Part shown: positions 42,744 to 50,560 of the stretch, in pieces
How the letters are laid out: each line of letters begins with the position of its first letter
How positions within the stretch are numbered: the stretch's first letter is position 1
Assembly (NCBI RefSeq): GCF_000012945.1
Contig: NC_007511.1
Span: 1,178,001 to 1,242,000 of the forward strand
Direction of reading: 5' to 3'
Source: Burkholderia lata
GTDB taxonomy: Bacteria; Pseudomonadota; Gammaproteobacteria; Burkholderiales; Burkholderiaceae
DNA: 64,000 nucleotides
Translations under genes and position numbers: made by a program
Notes under the pieces: model-generated
What the model was told of the DNA's origin: nothing
Database searches by the model: none
Seen by the model: only the letters and a program-made list of their open reading frames with translations

Positions 42744-44381
42744 ATGATGCGCACGATCGTGGAACGCTTTGTCGAGCAGAGCCCGATGACGATCATGGCG
42801 CGGCTCGTGCTGCAATGCGCGCTGCACGACGACTGGATCGGCGCCGCGGCGGACGCCGGCGACGAGCCCGACGGCGAGTCGATCCGCGAGACGTTGTTCG
42901 CCCTCGCCGTCGACGCGATCGCGTCGATTGCCGCGTGGCAACGGATGCCGGATGCCGGCGTGGCCGCCGCGCCGGGGTTTGGTTCGGCCGTGACGGCACT
43001 GCACGATTGCATGAGCCGTTGGCGTTCCGGCTGGGGGCGCGCGCTGGCAAAGGACAGCGTCGAACTGCTGCTGCCGGTCGCAGCGGCGCGCAACGTCGAC
43101 GGCGAGCGTGCCGTCGACGGGATGCGGCTGCGGGTGCTGGATGGTACTGGCGAGGCCTGCGCGCCACAGGCCGGCGGATGCGACTGCGGGCGCGCGTGCG
43201 ACGACCCCGCGCGCGATGTGGCGGCGGGCGGTGTGCGCGTCCTGCCGGTCTACGATCCGGAGCTCGGGATGATCGTCGACCTGCTGCCTTGCGAGCGCGG
43301 CCGGACGCATGAGCGCGCATTCGTCGGCGCGCTGCTTGAAGCGGTCCGGCCTGGCGAGCTGTGGATCGTCGATGGACGCTTTGATACCGACGCGCTCCTT
43401 TCCGGCTGGCCGCGCCGCGGCGGCGCGTTCGTGCTGCGTGAATACGGCCGCTCGGCCGCGTGCCGGCCGCTTGGCGACTGGCAGGAAGGCGGCGTGTTCG
43501 GCGGCGGACGCGTTCGCGAACAATCCGTCGGGATGGCCGGCGAAGGCGGCGTGTCGGGCGCGTTTCGGCGGATCGAATGGCACAGCGCGGATTCGCCCGG
43601 CGAAATCGTCACGCTGCTGACCGATCTGCCGGCCGAGCGGTTCGACGCACCGCAGGTCGTGGCGCTGTCGTCCCGGCGCTGGCGCGACGCGCTGCCGCTG
43701 GCGCTCGAGCCCGTCACGGGCGGCGGGCCGTTCGGCGGCGTGCCCGCACGCGCGGCGCTGCTGGCGAGCGGGATCGCCGCGTTTGCATACAACGCGTTCA
43801 GCGTGATGACGCGCGTCGTCGGCGGTGCGCTCGATCTCGATGCGCGCGACGTCGACCGATTACCGTCGCTGATCGCCGACGGGGTGACGGCGACCTACGC
43901 GGGCATGATGATCGCGCTGCCGCCGGACTGGTGGCAGCGTTACGACCAGTTGCCCGCGGCGACGCTAGGCCAGATCGTGCGGATGCTTGCCGTGCACGTC
44001 GACCCGCGCAGCGAGCGTCGTCGGCGCCGCGACAACCGGCTGTCCGCGAAGTCGCAGGCGTTGCTGCGTGCAGCGACGCTCGAGCGCCTGATGCACGACG
44101 ATGGCGACGATCCGGCCGCCAATGTGTTCAGCCTGCGCACGATCGCGATGGCGACGCGCGACTTCAGCAGCAATCCGTCGAAGGCGCTGCGGCATGCGGG
44201 TGAAGCGCTCGTGATGGTGACCAAGTACAACCGGCCGATCGCGCTGCTCGTGTCGATCGACGACTGGAACCGGCTGCTCGGCGAAGTGCGCGAGACGAGC
44301 TTCACGCGGCTGTCGTTCGATGCGGCGGTGACGCAGCAGGGTGTGCGCGCGGTCGGGTTGGGCGAGTTGTCGCGGGTCTAG
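42744..44381 (+). CDS. inactivated IS4-like transposase domain fused to a Phd/YefM-like antitoxin domain
   Basis: Protein of 545 residues. Residues about 1-370 follow the IS4 transposase layout: FVEQSPMTIMARLVLQCALH at the start, first acidic residue in RLRVLDG (about 133), second in WIVDGRFDTDALL (about 209), and the YNAFSV helix at about 350. The Y-x2-R-x3-E signature reads S-x2-R-x3-A, so the catalytic Glu is missing. Residues about 468-520 form a Phd-like antitoxin domain: FSSNPSKALRHAGEALVMVT, then YNRPIALLVSIDDWNRLL. No terminal repeats flank it. This looks like a domesticated protein; P. aeruginosa PhdA in the pdt locus may be its counterpart (from memory). The start follows GGTGGGG. 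Confidence 0.8.
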   Translation: MMRTIVERFVEQSPMTIMARLVLQCALHDDWIGAAADAGDEPDGESIRETLFALAVDAIASIAAWQRMPDAGVAAAPGFGSAVTALHDCMSRWRSGWGRALAKDSVELLLPVAAARNVDGERAVDGMRLRVLDGTGEACAPQAGGCDCGRACDDPARDVAAGGVRVLPVYDPELGMIVDLLPCERGRTHERAFVGALLEAVRPGELWIVDGRFDTDALLSGWPRRGGAFVLREYGRSAACRPLGDWQEGGVFGGGRVREQSVGMAGEGGVSGAFRRIEWHSADSPGEIVTLLTDLPAERFDAPQVVALSSRRWRDALPLALEPVTGGGPFGGVPARAALLASGIAAFAYNAFSVMTRVVGGALDLDARDVDRLPSLIADGVTATYAGMMIALPPDWWQRYDQLPAATLGQIVRMLAVHVDPRSERRRRRDNRLSAKSQALLRAATLERLMHDDGDDPAANVFSLRTIAMATRDFSSNPSKALRHAGEALVMVTKYNRPIALLVSIDDWNRLLGEVRETSFTRLSFDAAVTQQGVRAVGLGELSRV

Positions 44382-44630
44382 CGTTCCGGCCGCGGTGACT
44401 GGCGGACACCGTCTGTATCGTGTGTCGCGCAACGCGCTGGCCGGATTCCGTTGCGATAACATCGAAATACCTGCCGACACGAACATGGAAGAAGGAACGG
44501 GGTGCTCGCCCGTCGCGGTTCATTGACGCTCGCGCTACACGGGATCAGTTGCCGGATAGCCTTTATCCGTTGCCGCATTCCGGCATGAAGTACGTACGCC
44601 CGTGTACGCATCGAGGCCAGCCCGTCGGCG

Positions 44631-45626
44631 TCAACTCGTGAGCCGTCGCACCCAGATGACCGACGTCCACGCGAAATTGCCGCTGCCGTAGCGCGCGATC
44701 AGCGTGTCGATACGCGTGTTGATCCGCGCCGAGTGCACGCGGCAATGCACGATGAAATAGCCGCTGTTCACGCCGACGGCCGAGCCGTCCGGCAGCGTCG
44801 GGTTGCCGCCCTGCGCCGGCAGCAGGTATTCGGCGATGTCGCCGGTACTGACGAAATAGGCCGTCGCGCGCCGGTCGACGAGCCGCTTCGCCTGACTCTG
44901 CGACAGCGTCGGAATCGCGGCGACGAGCACGGGTTCGGCGGCGGTGTTCGCGTTGACGACGGTCAGGTCGGGCAGGATCGTCACGAAGGGCGCGATCGCG
45001 TCGATCGTACGCGCGTCGTAGCCGGGAATGCGCGCGAGATCGTCGACGGACACGAGCTGCAGCGGCCAGCCGTCCGGACCGTTCGCGTCGCGCAGCGAGC
45101 GCAGCATGTAGTCGGCCGTCGATTGCGCGAGCGCGGGATTGAGCGACAGCTGGCCGAGCAGGCGCCGGTACGCCAGCACGCCTTCGCCGCTGGACTGCCA
45201 CGGCTTGCCGGGCGCGGCGCGCGACACGAGGTTCGTCAGGTTGAAGCGCGCCTGCGCGTCCTCGACGCTGCCGGAGATCCACGCGCGTGACAGCTCGGCG
45301 TTGACCGCCAAGGCGTCCGACGGCAGCAGGTCCGAGAGCTGTACGTCAGCGACCGGTGCCGACCATGGCTGGCCGACGAACGTGACGTTCGACGTCGCGC
45401 TTTGCGCGCGCAGCGTCGCGCGTGCCCACTCGACCGCGGCGCGCTCGATCCACATCGTCTGCGTCGCGAGCCGCTGGTTCTCGACGTCGCGCGTCGCGAC
45501 CTGCTGGCGCCACAGCACGCTGGCGGCAAGCGTGGCCGCCAGCGCGACGACGAGCAGTACCGTCACGATCGCAATGCCGCGTTCGCGTCGAGCCCGCGCC
45601 GTCCTTCCTGTCCCGTATCGATGCAT
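44631..45626 (-). CDS. gspK: type II secretion minor pseudopilin GspK
   Basis: Large minor pseudopilin of 331 residues, the usual size. The prepilin site is ERG/IAIVTVLLVVALAATLAASV, with a residue other than Phe at +1 as is normal for GspK. The body contains RFNLTNLVS, the helix-hairpin-helix-like SVDDLARIPGYDARTIDAIA (about 195-215) and VNANTAAEPVLVAAIP. GspK caps the pseudopilus tip with GspI and GspJ. It lies on the minus strand, 36 nt after a small membrane-protein gene and far from the other gsp genes. Would be HxcX. Confidence 0.9.
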   Translation of the reverse strand: MHRYGTGRTARARRERGIAIVTVLLVVALAATLAASVLWRQQVATRDVENQRLATQTMWIERAAVEWARATLRAQSATSNVTFVGQPWSAPVADVQLSDLLPSDALAVNAELSRAWISGSVEDAQARFNLTNLVSRAAPGKPWQSSGEGVLAYRRLLGQLSLNPALAQSTADYMLRSLRDANGPDGWPLQLVSVDDLARIPGYDARTIDAIAPFVTILPDLTVVNANTAAEPVLVAAIPTLSQSQAKRLVDRRATAYFVSTGDIAEYLLPAQGGNPTLPDGSAVGVNSGYFIVHCRVHSARINTRIDTLIARYGSGNFAWTSVIWVRRLTS

Positions 45627-45662
45627 CCGCGTGCCTCCGCAGTGTCTGTCGGCGCGGTGCGC

Positions 45663-46235
45663 TCACACTTCGAACGCCAGCCACGCATGCGCGATGCTCG
45701 CATGCGCAGATGACGTGACGCCGAACAGCGCGGCGAGCCCCGCGACCCAGCATGCGAGCGTCGCGGGACGCATGCCGTCGTTTGCCAGCGGGCCAACCAG
45801 GCTGGCGATCGCGTGCGTACGCCACAGCAGCAGCACGAACAGCGCACAGCCGACGGCCATCGCGATGCCGAACATGTGCGCCGCGACCGCCGGACGCCGC
45901 GTGAACGGCATGCGGTGATGCCGCTGGTTCGTCGCAACGATCGCGACCCCGTTTGCGACGGGCACGATCGCCATCACGAGCCCCCAGAACAGCGGCTGAT
46001 CGCTCGACGAGTTGATCAGCAGCAGCGTGCCGATCATCCAGATCGGCGGCGCGAGCAGCGTGAGTACCGACCATGACAGCAACTGCCACGCGAGCCACGG
46101 CGTGCGCCAGCGCAGCGGCGGAATCCGCGCGGCATGAGCGGCATGAGCGGCGGGCGGAAGCAGCCGGCCCGGCATTCCGGCGGCGCCGGACAAGCGCCCG
46201 GCAAGCCACCGTACGAGCATCGTGGCGAATGACAT
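45663..46235 (-). CDS. four-helix membrane protein upstream of gspK
   Basis: Inner-membrane protein of 190 residues that I do not recognise. About four hydrophobic helices are visible: LLSWSVLTLLAPPIWMIGTL, FWGLVMAIVPVANGVAIVA, MFGIAMAVGCALFVLLLWR and WVAGLAALFGVTSSA, with basic connecting loops. It is too short for GspL and lacks a GspM-like ferredoxin fold. The gene is 36 nt upstream of gspK on the same strand and is probably co-transcribed. An accessory role in the secretion system is therefore inferred only from position. Confidence 0.65.
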   Translation of the reverse strand: MSFATMLVRWLAGRLSGAAGMPGRLLPPAAHAAHAARIPPLRWRTPWLAWQLLSWSVLTLLAPPIWMIGTLLLINSSSDQPLFWGLVMAIVPVANGVAIVATNQRHHRMPFTRRPAVAAHMFGIAMAVGCALFVLLLWRTHAIASLVGPLANDGMRPATLACWVAGLAALFGVTSSAHASIAHAWLAFEV

Positions 46236-46869
46236 GGAGGGTCCTGTCGTTGACGTGTTCTGTTCTCAATAGCTAGGACGAAGCGGGCGGCCGCAAGCCG
46301 CAGGATTTCGTGCGTACCTGCGTTTTGCGGCGCGGCACATCGCGATTCAGCCGTGCCGCGTAAACGGTCTCGACGATCGCTTGCCGTGTTTCGCGAGCGT
46401 TTCGTGAATATCTTCAGCGGAATGTCACAAAAACTTCCCGGTTGAAACCCGAGGATTGTCGGGCCGCTCGCTGGCACGTTGCGCTTTTCGCGCGTCGGCC
46501 GGCCAGACGGCGACACGCTTGCCGGCCGTCCGCGCGCAACGGCGGACCGCCGGGCGCCGCACGTCGGCCAGGCGACGACACGTACACGAAACGGGGGCCA
46601 CGCAAGGTCATGCACCGCATCTCGCAAGTCTTGCGCGAGGGGCGGCTGCGCGCGCATTGCAGCCCGCTTGCGTCGATCGTTTGCCCGTGCAGGCGGATCG
46701 ATCGGCGTCACGCAAAAAAACATTGCGGCAATGCGCGCTTCGTTCCGTCTAGGTAGGTGGGAGCTGCGACTTGGTGCGCCGCACGCGGCCCCGACGCGCC
46801 GTGCCGGCGCGCGGGAGCACGCGGAGATGCGCATTTTTTCTCATCAGGCGGCATGAAGCCGACAGGTGC
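46236..46869. other. gene-free divergent interval
   Basis: About 630 nt between the divergent gspK operon and the TIGR03032 gene. It contains a weak Pho-box-like sequence ATGTCAC-AAAA-ACTTCCC (46422-46439). I saw no copy of the GGTCCGTAAC promoter and no convincing gene. Confidence 0.5.
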
Positions 46870-48042
46870 ATGACAGTGGAACAGTTCGAGGAAACCAGGC
46901 CGACCGGCGAGCGCGACGCGCCAGTGGACGACGCATCGGCACGGCAAGCGGAAGCGCTGTCGCCGGTCATCAACCTGCGCGACACGGGGCGCTTCCTGCA
47001 GGTGCTCGAGGCGCTCAAGTGCTCGCTGGCCGTGAGCCGCCGCCCGTCGGGTGTCGCCGTGATCGGCGTTGACGATGGCGTTCCCACGCTGTCCGCGTGC
47101 CTGTTGCCGCGCTCGATGGGGATGGCCGTGTCGGGCAACCGGCTTGCGGTCGCGACGATGCACGAGCTGATGGTGTTCGCGAACGTGTCGACGCTCGCGC
47201 CGCGCTATCCGGCTCGCCCGGATCACTACGACGCGATGTTCGTGCCGCGCATGTCCTACTACACCGGCGATCTCGACCTGCACGATATGGCGTTCGACAA
47301 GCACGTCCTGCTGGCGGTGAACACGCGCTATTCGTGCATCAGCGTGATCGACGGCTATTTCAACTTCACGCCGATCTGGCAGCCGCCGTTCGTGACGGAG
47401 ACCGCGCCGGACGATCGCTGCCACCTGAACGGCATGGCGTTTGCCGACGGCAAGGTGCGGTTCGTGACCGCGCTCGGCATGAGCAACGAGCCGTTCGGCT
47501 GGCGGAGCGGAATGGCAAGCAGCGGCATCGTGATGGAGGTGCCGTCCGGCCGGGTCGTCGCATCGGGGCTGTCGATGCCGCATTCGCCGCGCGTGATCGG
47601 CGGGCGACTGCATGTGCTCGAAGGCGGCCGCGGCCACGTGCTGCAGATCGATCCGCAGTCCGGCGCGCGGCGTGTGCTCGCGAAGCTGCCGGGCTTCACG
47701 CACGGTCTTGCGGAGTACGGCGGCGTGTTGTTCGTCGGGTTGTCGAAGTTGCGCGACAAGCGCGGCCCGCAGGGGTTGCCGATCGAAAGCGAGTCGGATG
47801 TGCTGGTCGCGGGGGTGGCCGCGCTCGACGCGAACACCGGCGACGTGCTCGGCATCCTTCAGTTCTTCAACGGCGTCGACGAGATCTTCGACGTGCAGGT
47901 GCTCCCGAACGTGCGGCGCGTAGAGATCCTGAGTCCGCATCAATGGGCCGAGACGCCATCGATCGTGACGATGCAAGGCGGCTTCTGGCAGACACGTCCG
48001 CGCGAGGACGACGAACCCGCGAATACGGGGGCACGGGCATGA
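46870..48042 (+). CDS. TIGR03032-family protein
   Basis: Soluble protein of 390 residues with no signal peptide. It resembles the TIGR03032/DUF4915 family: repeated beta-sheet blades with PRMSYYTGDLDLHDMAFD, LAVNTRYSCISVID, RCHLNGMAFADGKVRFVTAL and MPHSPRVIGGRLHVLEGG. The pattern suggests a beta-propeller. No biochemical activity is established for the family. Homologues often occur next to TPR or glycosyltransferase-type genes, as here. The ATG at 46870 has ACAGG upstream; about 33 upstream codons were discarded. Its stop overlaps the APS kinase start (ATGA), which implies translational coupling. Confidence 0.78.
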   Translation: MTVEQFEETRPTGERDAPVDDASARQAEALSPVINLRDTGRFLQVLEALKCSLAVSRRPSGVAVIGVDDGVPTLSACLLPRSMGMAVSGNRLAVATMHELMVFANVSTLAPRYPARPDHYDAMFVPRMSYYTGDLDLHDMAFDKHVLLAVNTRYSCISVIDGYFNFTPIWQPPFVTETAPDDRCHLNGMAFADGKVRFVTALGMSNEPFGWRSGMASSGIVMEVPSGRVVASGLSMPHSPRVIGGRLHVLEGGRGHVLQIDPQSGARRVLAKLPGFTHGLAEYGGVLFVGLSKLRDKRGPQGLPIESESDVLVAGVAALDANTGDVLGILQFFNGVDEIFDVQVLPNVRRVEILSPHQWAETPSIVTMQGGFWQTRPREDDEPANTGARA

Positions 48043-48689
48043 TGAAGATCGAACGTTGCGGGTTTTCCGGCGTCGTTTCGTCCTTATCGGTAGACGGGGC
48101 TCACGCAGGGTGGGGAGCTTCGCCGCAGCGGGCCGGCGGGGTGCTGTGGCTCACGGGGCTGTCGGGCGCGGGCAAGACGACGCTGGCCGATGCGGTGGCC
48201 GCGCGACTGAGCGACCGATGCATGCATCCGGTGGTGCTCGATGGCGACCGGTTGCGGACGGGGTTGAATCGGGATCTCGGTTTTACGGTGCAGGATCGTT
48301 TCGAGAACGTGCGGCGCATCGCCGAAGTCGCGGCATTGTTGAGCGAATCCGGCGCGCTAGCGATCGTCGCGGTCATTTCACCGCTCGCGGCGATGCGCGA
48401 CGAAGCGAAAGCGATCGTGGGGCCGGCATTCCGTGAAGTGTATGTGAGCACGGCGCTGGCCTGCTGCGAGACGCGGGATCCGAAGGGGCTGTACGCGAAG
48501 GCGCGGCGTGGTGCACTGCCGGAATTCACGGGTGTTTCGGCGCCGTACGAACCGCCGGTGGCAGCCGACCTCGAGATCGATACAGGTCGTGCTTCGCTTG
48601 CGACGTGCGTCGACACGCTGATGCAGTTCGCCTGTGCGCAGTTTGTTCGTGCGGCCGATGCGCGGGCGGCGCTGATGCGTCACGGCTGA
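48039..48689 (+). CDS. cysC: adenylylsulfate (APS) kinase
   Basis: Kinase of 216 residues making PAPS from APS and ATP. The P-loop is GLSGAGKTT (about residues 40-48), followed by VLDGDRLRTGLNRDLGFTVQ, the APS-contacting RFENVRRIAEVAALL, the FREVYVST strand and DPKGLYAKARRGALPEFTGV. All main catalytic residues appear present. The sulfate-activating partners cysD and cysN are absent here, so it must rely on APS made elsewhere. PAPS is the sulfate donor for sulfotransferases, and coupling to the TIGR03032 gene inside a surface-protein island suggests a sulfation or modification role rather than cysteine synthesis. That is inference. Confidence 0.88.
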   Translation: MMKIERCGFSGVVSSLSVDGAHAGWGASPQRAGGVLWLTGLSGAGKTTLADAVAARLSDRCMHPVVLDGDRLRTGLNRDLGFTVQDRFENVRRIAEVAALLSESGALAIVAVISPLAAMRDEAKAIVGPAFREVYVSTALACCETRDPKGLYAKARRGALPEFTGVSAPYEPPVAADLEIDTGRASLATCVDTLMQFACAQFVRAADARAALMRHG

Positions 48690-48734
48690 GTTCGGATCGG
48701 TGGAAGGAAATGGCATTGCGCAGAAGATGTTGAG

Positions 48735-48755
48735 GATGACGAATAAAACGTCATC
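48735..48755. promoter_or_regulatory. perfect inverted repeat upstream of the TpsB gene
   Basis: GATGACG, 7-nt AT-only centre AATAAAA, CGTCATC. Arms are perfect 7-mers. It lies between the APS kinase stop and the TpsB start (86 nt before it), and could be an operator or a hairpin without T-run. Confidence 0.45.
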
Positions 48756-48840
48756 AAAGTGAAACAGGCATTTGATAGCGGGGCGAACGGCTGGCGCGGT
48801 GCGCAAAGCTTCGATCCGGAACAACAAAGGGGAATGGCGC

Positions 48841-50493
48841 ATGCCGCCGAGAGTAGACCGCAAGTCACGCGAACGATGGCGGCTGAACTGCCGATGCCTG
48901 GCGGGTGTCGTGCTGGCAGGTGGGCTGGGTTTCGCGCCGGGGATTCATGCGCAGGAAGCTGCGCCCGCCGCGAAGGCGGCCCCGGCCGCGCCGCAGTCGT
49001 TCGACGTGAATGCCTTCGTGGTGCGCGGCAACACGACGTTGCCGACGCTCGAGATCGAGAAGGCCGTGTATCCGTTCGAAGGGCCGGGCCGCACGCTCGC
49101 CGACGTGAATGCGGCACGTGACGCATTGCAGAAGGCGTACCAGGATCGCGGCTACCAGTCGGTCGTCGTCGAGCTGCCGCAGCAGCAGGTGAAGAACGGC
49201 GTGATCCTGCTGCAGGTGACGGAAGCGAAGGTTGGGCGCTTGCGCGTCGACGGCGCGAAATACAACTCGCCGCAGAACATCCGCGATGCGGTGCCCGCAC
49301 TGGCCGAGGGCCAGGTACCCGATTTCAACCAGGCGCAGCAGCAGCTCACCGACCTGAACCGCTCGGCGGACCGGCAGGTGATTCCGATCCTCAAGCCGGG
49401 CGCGCTGCCGCAGACGGTCGATGTCGACCTGAAGGTCGACGATCACAGCCCGCTGCACGGCTCGCTCGAACTGAACAACGACAACAGCCCCGGCACGTCG
49501 ACGCTGCGCACGACCGCGAACGTCAGCTACTCGAATCTCTGGCAGCTCGGCCACGTGATTTCCGGCACCTACGTGCTCGCGCCGCAGCATCCGAACGATG
49601 CACGTGTCTACGCATTCTCGTATCTCGCGCCGATCAAGGATTCGCACTGGAGCTTCCTCGCGACGGTCGTGCATTCGGACAGCAACGTCGCGTCGGTCGC
49701 GAATACCAATGTGCTCGGCAAGGGCACCACATACGGCTTCACCGCGATCTATTCGCTGCCGGCAACGGAGACTTACGCGCACTCGGTCAGCGTCGAGATC
49801 GACCGCAAGCACTTCGACGAAAACGTGTCGATACCGGGCCAGACGGGCTCGACCGCGCCGCTCACGTATGTGCCGGTGACGCTGTCGTACAACGGCCAGC
49901 TGAGCCTGAAGAACTCGCAGACGTCGTTCTCCGCATCGGTGACGACAAACATCCGCGGCCTCGGCAGCGACTGGGGCGCCTGGGACAACAAGCGCTACAG
50001 CGCGACGCCCGATTTCGTGTACGGCAAGTTCGACGTCAACCACACGCAGCGCTTCGCGAACGACATGCAGGCCAATGCGCACGTGAACGCGCAGATCTCG
50101 AACTCGCCGCTCGTGTCGAGCGAGCAGTTCGCCGCGGGCGGGATGAACAGCGTACGCGGCTACATGCAGGCCGAGGACACCGCCGACAGCGGCGTGATCG
50201 CATCGGTCGAGCTGCGCAGCCCGTCGCTCGCGAAGTGGCTCGGCGGCACGATCGGCAGCCGCGTGAACGAATGGCGTTTCCACGCGTTCTTCGATGCGGC
50301 GCACCTGTGGCTCTTGAGTCCGCTGCCGGAGCAGACGTCGCGCTTCAACCTGATGAGTGTCGGTGTCGGCACGCGGGTGCAGATCATGAAGTACGCAAGC
50401 GCGGATTTCGAGGCCGGATGGCCGTTGAAGGCGGGCGTCTACACGCGGCAGTACAGCCCGCGGTTCGATTTCTACGTAAGGCTGGGGTTCTGA
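48841..50493 (+). CDS. pdtB: two-partner-secretion outer-membrane transporter (FhaC/ShlB family, PdtB-like)
   Basis: TpsB protein of 550 residues with a long signal peptide ending GIHAQ. Two POTRA domains follow: VNAFVVRGNTTLPTLEIEKA and the second starting VGRLRVDGAKYNSPQNIRDA. The 16-strand barrel begins near residue 230. The loop-6 motif appears as AAGGMNSVRGY (about 436), with the VRGY needed for secretion. It ends in a terminal aromatic (FYVRLGF). AAAGGGG precedes the ATG at 48841; an upstream ATG at 48772 would bury the signal. Its likely partner is the giant exoprotein 17 kb away. TpsB proteins are normally not linked to ExbBD/TonB, unlike here. Confidence 0.9.
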   Translation: MPPRVDRKSRERWRLNCRCLAGVVLAGGLGFAPGIHAQEAAPAAKAAPAAPQSFDVNAFVVRGNTTLPTLEIEKAVYPFEGPGRTLADVNAARDALQKAYQDRGYQSVVVELPQQQVKNGVILLQVTEAKVGRLRVDGAKYNSPQNIRDAVPALAEGQVPDFNQAQQQLTDLNRSADRQVIPILKPGALPQTVDVDLKVDDHSPLHGSLELNNDNSPGTSTLRTTANVSYSNLWQLGHVISGTYVLAPQHPNDARVYAFSYLAPIKDSHWSFLATVVHSDSNVASVANTNVLGKGTTYGFTAIYSLPATETYAHSVSVEIDRKHFDENVSIPGQTGSTAPLTYVPVTLSYNGQLSLKNSQTSFSASVTTNIRGLGSDWGAWDNKRYSATPDFVYGKFDVNHTQRFANDMQANAHVNAQISNSPLVSSEQFAAGGMNSVRGYMQAEDTADSGVIASVELRSPSLAKWLGGTIGSRVNEWRFHAFFDAAHLWLLSPLPEQTSRFNLMSVGVGTRVQIMKYASADFEAGWPLKAGVYTRQYSPRFDFYVRLGF

Positions 50494-50560
50494 CGGATTT
50501 TTTTTGATCGTGCCTGGGCGATGCGACGAGCGCGGTGCCCGCACATTCGGGGAGTGGATC

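Noticed and set aside
42562..44630. An active IS4-family insertion sequence
   Set aside because: No terminal inverted repeats or target duplications were seen and the catalytic Glu is missing.
46422..46439. Pho-box-like ATGTCAC-AAAA-ACTTCCC
   Set aside because: The second half deviates and the site is about 430 nt from the nearest plus-strand gene.
41662..48113. 15-bp identity GCTCACGCAGGGTGG at 41662 and 48099 as a possible attachment or element end
   Set aside because: No other shared flanking sequence, no element structure and one copy lies inside the APS kinase gene.
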